Of a DNA stretch of 5,961 nucleotides, positions 1 through 5,123 are shown piece after piece (positions within the stretch are counted from its first letter, which is position 1; every line of letters begins with the position of its first letter). The notes below the pieces were generated by a model. That model did no database searches. It saw nothing but the letters and a program-made list of their open reading frames with translations, and was not told where the DNA came from. The translations under genes were made by a program, and so were the position numbers. The stretch spans positions 1 to 5,961 of the forward strand of contig JAMDDA010000117.1 in NCBI GenBank assembly GCA_023488925.1. The letters run 5' to 3'. This DNA comes from Actinomycetota bacterium (GTDB taxonomy: Bacteria > Actinomycetota > Thermoleophilia > RBG-16-64-13).

Positions 1-269
1 GCCGGATACACGAGACCCGAGAACTGAATCTCGGCCACCGGCCGGTAGCCTGCCAAAGCCATACCTATGGCGAACCCCACGATGCCCGACTCGGCCAGAG
101 GGGTATCGATGACCCGGTCCTCTCCGAAGCGCTCCACGAGGCCGTCGGTCACCCGGAAAACGCCGCCGTCCTTGCCCACATCCTCACCGAGCACGATCAC
201 ACTGTCGTCGCGCTGCATCTCCTGGAGCAACGCCTGATCGATGGCCTCCACCATGTTGATGCGGGCCAC
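1..269 (-). CDS. 2-oxo acid dehydrogenase E1 component, beta subunit (partial, C-terminus beyond the window)
   Basis: This is the beta subunit of the thiamine-diphosphate (TPP) dependent E1 enzyme of a pyruvate or branched-chain 2-oxo acid dehydrogenase complex, which decarboxylates the 2-oxo acid and passes the acyl group to the E2 lipoyl arm in the cytoplasm. Only the first 89 codons are present, roughly a quarter of the usual 325-340 residues. Visible family signatures are MVEAIDQAL near the N-terminus, [14 protein letters not shown] at about 28-41, and [10 protein letters not shown] at 56-65, whose Glu60 matches the conserved glutamate that contacts the TPP aminopyrimidine ring. The GTG at 269 is chosen because it gives the typical M-A-R-x-x-M-V-E-A start and lies about 6 bases after an AAGGGGG stretch at the end of the E1 alpha gene. 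It begins 2 bases after the E1 alpha stop, so the two are one operon. The retained part cannot decide between pyruvate and branched-chain substrate. Confidence 0.93.
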   Translation of the reverse strand, partial: MARINMVEAIDQALLQEMQRDDSVIVLGEDVGKDGGVFRVTDGLVERFGEDRVIDTPLAESGIVGFAIGMALAGYRPVAEIQFSGLVYP

Positions 270-271
270 TC

Positions 272-1351
272 CTACCCCCTTTTCCCCACACGCCGCAGAA
301 GGTCGGCGCGTTGCTCGGCCAGCGGCGGTGTGATCTCGGCAAAGACGTGCGCGAATATCTCCTCCGGCGAGGGCGGCTCCATGGCCTCGAAAGTGGCCAC
401 CGCCTCCGCCACCTGCTCGTCGGCCCGGGTCTCCACAGCCGCTTCCCCCTCGTCGTCAAGGAGGCCGTTCTTCTTCATGTAGCGGGCCAAGCGGGCAATC
501 GGGTCCCGCCGCCGCCACACGGCCACTTCCTCTTCCGAACGGTAGCGGCGGGCGTCGTCCGCGGTGGTGTGGTCGGTCACCCGGTAGGTGTGGGCCTCGA
601 TCAGGCTGGGTCCGTCCCCGTTCCGGGCCCGCTCCAGCGCCTCCGAGACCGTGCGGTACACGGCGAAGACGTCGTTCCCGTCCACCTGCACTCCGGGCAT
701 ACCGTAACCCACGGCTTTCTGGGCCACCGTGCACGCGGCGGTCTGCTTGTGGTAGGGCACGGAGATGGCCCACTGGTTGTTCTGGCAGAGAAAGACCACG
801 GGCGCTTGGAACACGCCCGCGAAGTTCATGGCCTCGCTGAAGTCGCCCTCCGACGTAGCGCCCTCCCCGAAAGAGGTCAACACCGCCACTTTCTCACCCC
901 GGTGCTTCATGGCCCAGCCGATACCCACGGCGTGCAGCATATGCGTGCCCACGGGGATAGCCGTCGGCAGCATGCGCACCCCCGCCGGGATGAGGTTGCC
1001 GCGCTCGTCTCCTCCCCAGTACTGCAGGAAGTGCTCCATCTTCATGCCCCGCAGGAGAAAGATTCCGGCCTCGCGAAAAGCGGGTACCACCCAGTCCTCG
1101 TCGCGCAGAGCGAAGGCCGCCCCCACGTGAGCGCCTTCCTGGCCCATCACCCGGGCGAAGGTGCCCAGCCGGCCCTGCCGCTGCAGCTTGAGCATACGCT
1201 CGTCGAACCGGCGGGTGAGCACCATGATCTCGTAGAGAGCGCGGATGCGCTCCGGCGTCAAATCGGGCATGAGGGATTCATCGACGTTGCCCTCCTCGTC
1301 CATCACCTCGACACGCTCCACGGAGAAGGTTACCAGCGTGGTCACCGGCAC
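272..1351 (-). CDS. 2-oxo acid dehydrogenase E1 component, alpha subunit (PdhA/BkdA type)
   Basis: The product (359 residues, normal family length) is the TPP-binding alpha subunit of the E1 heterotetramer that pairs with the downstream E1 beta. Seen: an RRFDERM...[15 protein letters not shown]-terminal helix region; GTHMLHAVG at about 135-143; the TPP/Mg motif starting GEGATSEGD at 162-170 and ending in the NN pair at 191-192; and the conserved loop [16 protein letters not shown] at 256-271, equivalent to the regulatory phosphorylation loop of mitochondrial E1 alpha. The metal motif reads GEG where PDH enzymes usually have GDG; GEG is familiar from branched-chain E1 alpha, so a bkdA role is possible. 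The frame is open upstream to 1444, but the GTG at 1351 is preferred because a near-perfect AAGGAGGTG (1366-1358) sits 8 bases before it. A long, structured leader of about 120 bases separates it from the promoter proposed at 1481-1509. Confidence 0.95.
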   Translation of the reverse strand: MPVTTLVTFSVERVEVMDEEGNVDESLMPDLTPERIRALYEIMVLTRRFDERMLKLQRQGRLGTFARVMGQEGAHVGAAFALRDEDWVVPAFREAGIFLLRGMKMEHFLQYWGGDERGNLIPAGVRMLPTAIPVGTHMLHAVGIGWAMKHRGEKVAVLTSFGEGATSEGDFSEAMNFAGVFQAPVVFLCQNNQWAISVPYHKQTAACTVAQKAVGYGMPGVQVDGNDVFAVYRTVSEALERARNGDGPSLIEAHTYRVTDHTTADDARRYRSEEEVAVWRRRDPIARLARYMKKNGLLDDEGEAAVETRADEQVAEAVATFEAMEPPSPEEIFAHVFAEITPPLAEQRADLLRRVGKRG

Positions 1352-1385
1352 GGACCCCACCTCCTTGTCTGCAATCGCCCAGACC

Positions 1386-1399
1386 GCGGGCCGGCCCGC
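1386..1399 (-). promoter_or_regulatory. Perfect 14-bp GC palindrome in the E1 operon leader
   Basis: GCGGGCCGGCCCGC is its own reverse complement; an overlapping alternative stem GGCCGG/CCGGCC spans 1389-1404. It lies about 20 bases upstream of the E1 alpha SD site, within the proposed untranslated leader. As RNA it can fold into a compact all-GC hairpin that could slow transcription or affect initiation. It could equally be chance in GC-rich DNA. There is no run of T after it on the minus strand, so it is not an intrinsic terminator. Confidence 0.35.
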
Positions 1400-1437
1400 C
1401 GGCCGCCCGAACCGCCCGCATCCCGGCACCGCGAAAC

Positions 1438-1483
1438 GCCGCACACAGGCTTGCCCACTTGCCGCACACAGGCTTGCCCACTT
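1438..1483 (-). repeat. Exact tandem duplication of a 23-bp unit at the E1 operon start site
   Basis: Two identical, directly abutting 23-bp copies lie at 1461-1483 and 1438-1460. Read on the minus strand each begins AAGTGGGCAAGCC and ends TGTGTGCGGC. The first three bases (AAG) of the promoter-proximal copy are the last three of the proposed -10 hexamer TATAAG, so the array covers the -10 edge, the start site and about 35 bases of early transcript. That position suits a double repressor operator or a repeated RNA leader element. A recent slippage duplication without function is the simplest alternative. The repeat itself is seen directly; the role is inferred. Confidence 0.9.
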
Positions 1484-1509
1484 ATATCACCCGGGGAGCG
1501 CCGGTCCTA
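1481..1509 (-). promoter_or_regulatory. Extended -10 promoter for the E1 alpha/beta operon
   Basis: On the minus strand the sequence TGATATAAG gives TGN followed by TATAAG (1486-1481), matching TATAAT at five of six positions. No good -35 exists at 17 bases (TAGGAC at 1509-1504), as is common for extended -10 promoters or activator-dependent ones. Transcription would start near 1474, giving a leader of about 123 bases before the GTG of E1 alpha. One copy of the second repeat family (1510-1532) sits just upstream, at about -36 to -58, a usual place for an activator. Confidence 0.6.
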
Positions 1510-1532
1510 CACGCAGGCGGACGACAAACTCC
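1510..1532. repeat. 23-bp direct repeat, family B, copy 1
   Basis: The block begins CACGCAGGCGGACGAC and ends AAACTCC. It matches the block at 1572-1594 in 22 of 23 positions (C in place of T at the sixth base), same orientation, with starts 62 bp apart. It lies just upstream of the proposed minus-strand E1 promoter. It shows no clear internal dyad, so if it is a protein site it would suit an asymmetric or tandem-binding regulator. Confidence 0.85.
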
Positions 1533-1571
1533 ATGTACACATACGCGGATTGCGAGGTGGAGCCGATGCTT

Positions 1572-1594
1572 CACGTAGGCGGACGACAAACTCC
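1572..1594. repeat. 23-bp direct repeat, family B, copy 2
   Basis: This is the second copy (CACGTAGGCGGACGAC...). It overlaps the -35 region of the plus-strand promoter of the zinc-ribbon microprotein, at about -48 to -26 from the predicted start. A factor bound to both copies would be placed to activate or repress the two divergent promoters together. That is inference from position; the near-identity of the copies is seen. Confidence 0.85.
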
Positions 1595-1613
1595 CTTGGT
1601 CCTGTGCTATACT
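1583..1613 (+). promoter_or_regulatory. Extended -10 promoter of the zinc-ribbon microprotein
   Basis: TGCTATACT at 1605-1613 combines the extended -10 TGN with TATACT (five of six matches to TATAAT). Upstream, ACGACA (1583-1588, 19-bp spacer) shares GACA with the consensus -35. Start is predicted near 1620, giving a leader of about 52 bases. The -35 region lies inside a copy of the family B repeat. Confidence 0.65.
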
Positions 1614-1625
1614 GGCTTCGGCCCG

Positions 1626-1641
1626 GCGGCCAAGAGGCCGC
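1626..1641 (+). promoter_or_regulatory. Hairpin in the 5' leader of the microprotein mRNA
   Basis: GCGGCC (1626-1631), loop AAGA, GGCCGC (1636-1641): a perfect 6-bp GC stem with a four-base loop a few bases after the predicted start. A 5'-terminal hairpin of this kind commonly stabilises short mRNAs. It ends 14 bases before the AAGGAGGTG SD, so it should not block ribosome access. Confidence 0.45.
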
Positions 1642-1671
1642 GATAACGGACCAGGAAGGAGGTGGTTGCGC

Positions 1672-1812
1672 ATGCATCACACGCAGATGTGTGACCACTG
1701 CCGGGCAGAGATCCCGCTGTTCGCCTGGATCTGCCCCGAATGCGGGCACTGGGTGGGCGATATCACCCGATACGGGAACGGCGATCTCGCCGAGGAGCCG
1801 GTGGCGGCCTAA
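1672..1812 (+). CDS. 46-residue zinc-ribbon microprotein (CxxC...CxxC)
   Basis: The frame starts at ATG 1672, 9 bases after an excellent SD (AAGGAGGTG, 1656-1664), and ends at TAA 1810-1812. The 46-residue product starts MHHTQMCDHC and carries Cys7-x2-Cys10, a 10-residue gap, then Cys21-P-E-Cys24-G-H, the layout of a minimal zinc ribbon with two knuckles. The loop between them is hydrophobic (IPLFAWI), followed by W27 and a GD-I-T-R-Y segment, then an acidic C-terminal tail (LAEEPVAA). It has no signal peptide or membrane segment, so it is probably cytosolic. It sits alone between its own extended -10 promoter, a leader hairpin and an intrinsic terminator, which suggests high, independent expression. 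Function is not recognised: short zinc ribbons bind nucleic acid, RNA polymerase or protein partners, or store zinc. I am confident that it is a gene and do not know its role. Confidence 0.85.
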   Translation: MHHTQMCDHCRAEIPLFAWICPECGHWVGDITRYGNGDLAEEPVAA

Positions 1813-1851
1813 GCGCCGCACTAGGCTCCGGGCCTGGAGCAAGGCCTCGAG

Positions 1852-1875
1852 AAGAGCCCCGTCGGGGCTTTTTTT
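1852..1875 (+). terminator. Intrinsic terminator of the microprotein gene
   Basis: AGCCCC (1855-1860), loop GTC, GGGGCT (1864-1869), followed by seven consecutive T (1869-1875); flanking AAG can pair with the T run. It is a textbook rho-independent terminator starting about 40 bases after the TAA. There is no matching T tract on the minus strand, so it does not obviously end the convergent YHS-SLOG operon. Confidence 0.92.
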
Positions 1876-1890
1876 GTTGGGCGAATCCCG

Positions 1891-1905
1891 GGCCGGGGGC
1901 CGGCC
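1891..1905 (-). terminator. GC hairpin downstream of the convergent operon
   Basis: GGCCGG (1891-1896), three-base loop, CCGGCC (1900-1905). It lies 45-59 bases beyond the stop codon of the YHS-SLOG gene, between two convergent transcription units. No T run follows on either strand, so if it helps end minus-strand transcription it would do so weakly or with a factor. Confidence 0.25.
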
Positions 1906-1949
1906 GCCCTCGGTGGGCCCTGAGGAGGCTCGGAACACCACGACGATCG

Positions 1950-2702
1950 CTACTCTTGCGGCTTCTCTCCACTCCCGGCGTTGTTCCGCACGAAGACCGA
2001 GGGTCTCTGAAAATGGCTGTACACGTAGGTCTGCACCAGCCGCTGCACCAGTACCGCCGGATCGGGATGGTAGAGGATCGCCGCCCCGGTCTCCTTGTCG
2101 ATGGCCTCCACCAGCCGAGGGATGGTGTCGGCGATGCCTCCGCTCCCCTCCACCACTCCGATGAGTTTGCCCTCGTCGTACGCGATGGCGAACTCCCCCA
2201 GCGTGCCCGAGTGTCCCCCGATGATCACCACCATGTCGCTCGAGCGGATATTGACGATCTCGCGACCCATCAGCCCGCTCCCGGTATAGATCACGACATC
2301 GAAATGGTCCGCCGGGGAATGGTAGATGTTCACATGCTCGTCGAGGCTCAAGGCCGGGGAGATCCCCACCGACAGCCCTCCCTTCGCCTGCGCGCCGCGG
2401 GCGGACTCCCAGGGCAGCCCAGGTGCCGCTCCGGTGATCAGCACCATACCCATCTCCGCAACGGCCTCTCCCAGACGGAAGGCTCTCCGGCGCACCTCCT
2501 CGGAGAGATCGCCGGAGGCCGCGCCCATCACCCCCACCTTCAACGGGCCGCTGGTCACTCTGGCCGCATAGACCTCGGGATTGGCCTCGAACGCGTCGCG
2601 ATGCTCTTCGGAGCAAAAATAGAAGACGCGGCCTTTGTAGAAGGTGGCCGCGCCGGCTTTCCGCTCCTGGATCGACGCACCACAAACCGGATCGAATGTC
2701 AC
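1950..2702 (-). CDS. YHS domain fused to SLOG/LOG-like (TIGR00725-type) nucleotide-binding domain
   Basis: The 250-residue product has two domains. Residues 3-45 are a YHS metal-binding module: FDPVCG with Cys7, FYKGRVFYFCSEEH with Cys30, and F38...NPEVY. His34 stands where many YHS domains have a second Cys of FCSxxC. Residues about 54-235 form a Rossmann-like SLOG domain: VGVMGAASGD (56-65), LITGAAPGLP (88-97), GREIVNIRSSD (146-156) and IGGHSGTLGE (161-170). The last equals the PGGxGTxxE motif of the lysine-decarboxylase-like/LOG superfamily with Pro replaced by Ile, closer to TIGR00725 proteins than to cytokinin-activating LOG enzymes. The start is the GTG at 2702, overlapping the stop of the upstream RNase gene as GTGA, with GGGAGG 8 bases before it; the frame is open further upstream, but that part reads through the RNase gene. 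Likely cytosolic, binding a nucleotide or nucleotide derivative and a metal. Exact substrate unknown. Confidence 0.88.
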   Translation of the reverse strand: MTFDPVCGASIQERKAGAATFYKGRVFYFCSEEHRDAFEANPEVYAARVTSGPLKVGVMGAASGDLSEEVRRRAFRLGEAVAEMGMVLITGAAPGLPWESARGAQAKGGLSVGISPALSLDEHVNIYHSPADHFDVVIYTGSGLMGREIVNIRSSDMVVIIGGHSGTLGEFAIAYDEGKLIGVVEGSGGIADTIPRLVEAIDKETGAAILYHPDPAVLVQRLVQTYVYSHFQRPSVFVRNNAGSGEKPQE

Positions 2703-4117
2703 GGGATCCGCCTCCCGGTATCGTGTTTGCTTTCGGTCAGAGCGAAGGATTCGAGCGGGGAAGGCACCACCACCTCGAAGTGGAGCGCGTCCTCGAGGGC
2801 GCGCGCCAGGGAGAAAGCCGCCTCGGGTTCGCCATGAGTGAGAAGCGTCAACCGCGGAGGCTGAAAATGTGCGGCCCATTCCAAGAGCTGCCGCCGATCG
2901 GCGTGGGCCGAGAGCCCGGTGATCTCGTGAATCTTGGCCCGCACCGCGATCTCTTCCCCGAAGATGCGCACGCGCTTCTCGCCCTCCAACAACCGCCGCC
3001 CCAGCGTGCCCTGAGCCTGGTAACCGACGATCACCACGTGGGCCTCGGATTTCCACAGGTTGTGTTTCAGATGGTGCTTGATCCGCCCGGCCTCGGCCAT
3101 GCCGCTCGAGGAGATGATGACGACGCCCCGTTTGTCGTTCAAGGCCCGGGACTCGTCGGCGCTCTGCGTGTAATGCAGGCGGGGAAAGTTGAAGATGGGG
3201 CCGTTGTTGGCGATGAGCTCCGCGGCTTCCTCATCGAAGGCTTCCCGATGCCGGCGGAAGACCTCGGTGGCCCGTACGGCGAGAGGGCTGTCGACGTAGA
3301 TATCCATGTCCGGACAGCGCTCCGCGCAGAGCTCGCGCAGGAAGTAGATGAGCTCCTGCGTGCGGCCCACGGCGAAGGCAGGGATGATCACGTTGCCACC
3401 GGTGCGGTGGGCCTCCTGCAGGATGGCAGCCAGCTCCTCCTTGGGGTCGCCCGAACCCTCATGCAGACGGTCACCGTAGGTGGACTCCATGATGAGATAG
3501 TCGGCCTGGAGCACGTTTTCGGGGTCGCGTACGATGGGCTGGTGAGGCTGCCCCACGTCGCCGCTGAAGACCAGCTTCGCCTCCCCATACCCGCCCGTCA
3601 GCCACACCTCCAACACTGCCGATCCCAGGATGTGACCGGCGTCGCGGAAACAAACCCGCACCCCCGGCGCAGGCTCTATGACCCGGTCGTAAGCGGTGCC
3701 CTGGAAGAGGTCGGCGGCCTTCTCGGCGTCCCTCTGGGTGTAGAGGGGCCCGGCGGCCCGGCGGCCCGCCCGGCGGGACTTCCGCTGCCGCCATTCGGCC
3801 TCCATTTCCTGGATGTGGGCCGAATCGAGCAACATGATCTCGGCCAGGTCGGCTGTGGCCGTGGTCGTGTGCACGGGGCCGCGGAAACCGTCGCGCACCA
3901 ACTTGGGAATGAGCCCGGAGTGATCGATGTGCGCGTGGGTCAGCAGCAAGAAGTCGATTGCGGTCGGGTCGAAGGGAAAAGGCTCGCGGTTGCGGAGGTC
4001 CTCCGCCGCCCCTCCTTGGTGCAGCCCGCAATCCACCAGGAACTGACAGCGTGTCGCCTCGACGAGATAGCACGACCCGGTGACCTCCCGCGCCGCCCCA
4101 CAGACCTGAAGCTGCAT
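2699..4117 (-). CDS. Beta-CASP metallo-beta-lactamase RNase (CPSF73/YSH1-like)
   Basis: This 472-residue protein is a full-length beta-CASP family hydrolase, expected to be a zinc-dependent RNA endonuclease or 5'-exonuclease in the cytoplasm. Motifs in order: Asp29 in LVDCG; HAHIDHSG (61-68, motif 2, His61/His63/Asp65/His66); DAGHILGS with His162 (motif 3); SGDVG with Asp187 (motif 4); ESTYGD with Glu211 (beta-CASP motif A); the GRT-containing CASP core around 251-253; RIKHHL with His349 (motif B); SAHAD with His405 (motif C); and LTHGE with His428. All catalytic ligands are present, so it should be active. The ATG at 4117 is preceded by GGGGAGG with a 6-base gap. The stop overlaps the GTG of the YHS-SLOG gene, so the two are translationally coupled. 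Unlike RNase J it has no long C-terminal domain; length and motifs fit the shorter RNA-specificity (MBL/RMMBL) group found widely in bacteria and archaea. Confidence 0.95.
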   Translation of the reverse strand: MQLQVCGAAREVTGSCYLVEATRCQFLVDCGLHQGGAAEDLRNREPFPFDPTAIDFLLLTHAHIDHSGLIPKLVRDGFRGPVHTTTATADLAEIMLLDSAHIQEMEAEWRQRKSRRAGRRAAGPLYTQRDAEKAADLFQGTAYDRVIEPAPGVRVCFRDAGHILGSAVLEVWLTGGYGEAKLVFSGDVGQPHQPIVRDPENVLQADYLIMESTYGDRLHEGSGDPKEELAAILQEAHRTGGNVIIPAFAVGRTQELIYFLRELCAERCPDMDIYVDSPLAVRATEVFRRHREAFDEEAAELIANNGPIFNFPRLHYTQSADESRALNDKRGVVIISSSGMAEAGRIKHHLKHNLWKSEAHVVIVGYQAQGTLGRRLLEGEKRVRIFGEEIAVRAKIHEITGLSAHADRRQLLEWAAHFQPPRLTLLTHGEPEAAFSLARALEDALHFEVVVPSPLESFALTESKHDTGRRIP

Positions 4118-4495
4118 CCAGACCCTCCCCGCGTCCTGCCTGTTCCCGAGACGCGGTGTAGGGTCTCATACTTCTCCTGCCCTGACGAGCCGGAGGACCG
4201 CCGCGGTCCCGAAGATGTGCGCCTTGCCGCCCTTCTCGCCGCGGCCCTGGTCCTTCTGCTCTCGGGCGCGCACCGCCCCGCGTCACCACACCACGTTCGG
4301 CGCCTCCCACCGGCCGCCCGGACCGGCAGAGGCTCTGTCCCGCCCCGGTGCGGTCAAGCCATATGATGTTCCCGCCCGCCGCGCCCGCTTTACACGAATT
4401 TTGCAGACCCTTGGCGGCCCCTCAACAGACGTCCCCGATACTGACACCAGCAAGCAAGCAAGAGGCCACGCAAGAGACACGGCGAAGGAGGAGAC
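4118..4495. other. Divergent intergenic spacer, 378 bp
   Basis: No coding frame here has an SD site and credible protein. It must hold the promoters of the minus-strand RNase operon and the plus-strand Met-rich gene. Plus-strand candidates are TATGAT at 4362-4367 (five of six to TATAAT, but no -35), TTTACA at 4389-4394 as a -35 without a matching -10, and GATACT at 4437-4442. On the minus strand TATGAG (4170-4165) is the only -10-like hexamer close to the RNase start, without a good -35. None is convincing alone. A CAAGCAAGCAAG microrepeat lies at about 4450-4461. Confidence 0.5.
4195..4209. promoter_or_regulatory. 15-bp perfect dyad upstream of the RNase operon
   Basis: GGACCGC, one central C, GCGGTCC: a perfect dyad with 7-bp arms, 78 bp upstream of the RNase start. 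The form and position suit a dimeric repressor or activator site. GC-rich DNA gives such dyads by chance at some rate, so this is a weak call. Confidence 0.3.
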
Positions 4496-4981
4496 ATGTT
4501 CAAGACACTGCAGGCAAAGGGCGCAGCTCTCATCGTCACCGGCGCACTAGGGCTGATCGGGCTGGGCGCCCTGGGTCCGGTTTTCGATCCGGGTACGGCC
4601 TCCGCTGAGCAAAGCGGCACGACGGCCGCCCCCAGCTGGACACAGCCCACGGCTCAATCCACCCCGGCCGCCACCGACCAGAGCACCACCGACCAGAGCA
4701 CCCGAGACCGCATCCTCGACATGATGCGTGACCACATGGGTGTCACCGGCGACCAGGCGGAGAAGTGGGCCGACACCATGACCGACATGATGAAGTCCAT
4801 GCACGGCGACCAGGCCGACGAGATGCTGCAGTGGTGTACGGAGAACGGCGGCGGCATGATGGGCGACTGGAACAAGGGCACCAACGGTGACAGCACCCCC
4901 GGGAACGGCCAGGGCTCCAATTGGGGCGGCGGCATGATGGGCGGCTCGGGCGGCGGCATGATGGGCGGCTGGAGCAACTAG
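4496..4981 (+). CDS. Secreted methionine-rich protein with GGGMMG motifs
   Basis: The 161-residue product has a Sec-type signal peptide: FKTLQAKG, a hydrophobic stretch at about 9-28, and a TASA/EQ cleavage site after Ala37. A Ser/Thr/Gln/Pro-rich linker follows (38-70) and includes a duplicated DQST segment. Residues 70-114 look helical and Met-rich (RILDMMRDHMG, TDMMKSMHG) with one Cys (114), His80 and His103. The C-terminal 45 residues are Gly-rich with three GGGMMG motifs (118-123, 144-149, 152-157). There are 15 Met in all, 14 after the initiator. Clustered Met with Asp/His outside the membrane is typical of copper-binding or copper-buffering proteins, but no named family is recognised, so metal binding is inferred. 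ATG 4496 follows AAGGAGG (4485-4491) by 4 bases. The gene stands alone between a divergent spacer and strong hairpins. Confidence 0.85.
   Translation: MFKTLQAKGAALIVTGALGLIGLGALGPVFDPGTASAEQSGTTAAPSWTQPTAQSTPAATDQSTTDQSTRDRILDMMRDHMGVTGDQAEKWADTMTDMMKSMHGDQADEMLQWCTENGGGMMGDWNKGTNGDSTPGNGQGSNWGGGMMGGSGGGMMGGWSN
4673..4702 (+). repeat. 15-bp tandem duplication in the linker of the Met-rich protein
   Basis: ACCGACCAGAGCACC occurs twice back to back (4673-4687, 4688-4702), encoding the repeated T-D-Q-S-T in the secreted linker. Identity at every base, including wobble positions, indicates a recent in-frame duplication. Confidence 0.9.
4924..4970 (+). repeat. 23-bp direct repeats (24-bp period) encoding GGGMMGG
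   Basis: Identical 23-bp blocks lie at 4924-4946 and 4948-4970, each with the core GGCGGCATGATGGGCGG; a third, shorter copy of the core is at 4847-4865. They encode the repeated Gly3-Met2-Gly2 modules. The 24-bp period keeps the frame, so the tail could expand or shrink by whole modules through slippage. Confidence 0.9.
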
Positions 4982-4996
4982 ACACGAGACGATGAC

Positions 4997-5022
4997 GCGC
5001 CCGCCGCTCGCGCGGCGGGCGC
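4997..5022 (+). terminator. First hairpin after the Met-rich gene
   Basis: An 11-bp perfect GC stem, GCGCCCGCCGC (4997-5007) with GCGGCGGGCGC (5012-5022) and loop TCGC, beginning 16 bases after the stop codon. Only TT follows, so it is not a canonical U-tract terminator. Its strength and position fit a 3'-end structure that ends or protects the transcript, as is common in GC-rich actinobacteria. Confidence 0.7.
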
Positions 5023-5025
5023 TTG

Positions 5026-5066
5026 GGGGCCGGGCCCGCGAACGCGGGCCCGGCCCCGCCGCTTTT
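5026..5066 (+). terminator. Second, stronger hairpin after the Met-rich gene
   Basis: A 15-bp perfect stem, GGGGCCGGGCCCGCG (5026-5040) with its exact complement at 5043-5057, around two bases (AA; in practice a four-base loop). It is followed by GCCGC and TTTT (5063-5066). With the preceding hairpin only 3 bases away it forms a tandem terminator that should insulate the ArfB gene downstream. Confidence 0.78.
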
Positions 5067-5075
5067 CCGGCTCAA

Positions 5076-5103
5076 ACCGAGACCACGACCAGGTGGTTTC
5101 GGT
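5076..5103. promoter_or_regulatory. Near-perfect inverted repeat between the terminators and the arfB promoter
   Basis: ACCGAGACCAC (5076-5086), six-base spacer GACCAG, GTGGTTTCGGT (5093-5103): 11-bp arms with one G:T pair. It lies 20 bp upstream of the proposed -35 of arfB. It could be an operator for a dimeric regulator, or a third hairpin of the terminator cluster; no T run follows it. Confidence 0.45.
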
Positions 5104-5123
5104 CGCGTCCGGAGGCGGGGCCC

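Noticed and set aside
1438..1594. Possible CRISPR-like repeat array
   Set aside because: There are only two copies of each of two different repeats, one pair with no spacer and one with a single 39-bp gap, and no cas gene. The positions fit promoter elements better.
311..2164. A 617-codon open frame on the plus strand
   Set aside because: It runs antisense to the E1 alpha gene and through the intergenic region and microprotein in another frame. Its translation is His/Arg/Gly-rich with no domain, as expected for a mirror frame in GC-rich coding DNA.
1950..3056. Longer version of the YHS-SLOG protein starting at 3056
   Set aside because: The extra 118 residues overlap the conserved C-terminal half of the RNase in another frame and look random. 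The GTG at 2702 has an SD and directly precedes the YHS motif.
2696..4366. A 556-codon open frame on the plus strand
   Set aside because: It is antisense to the beta-CASP RNase, whose motifs are complete on the other strand; it has no recognisable motif and no SD.
4283..4480. Minus-strand frame of 65 residues starting MSLAWPLACLLVSVSG
   Set aside because: The start looks signal-peptide-like, but the preceding bases are pyrimidine-rich with no SD, and the rest resembles random GC-rich translation.
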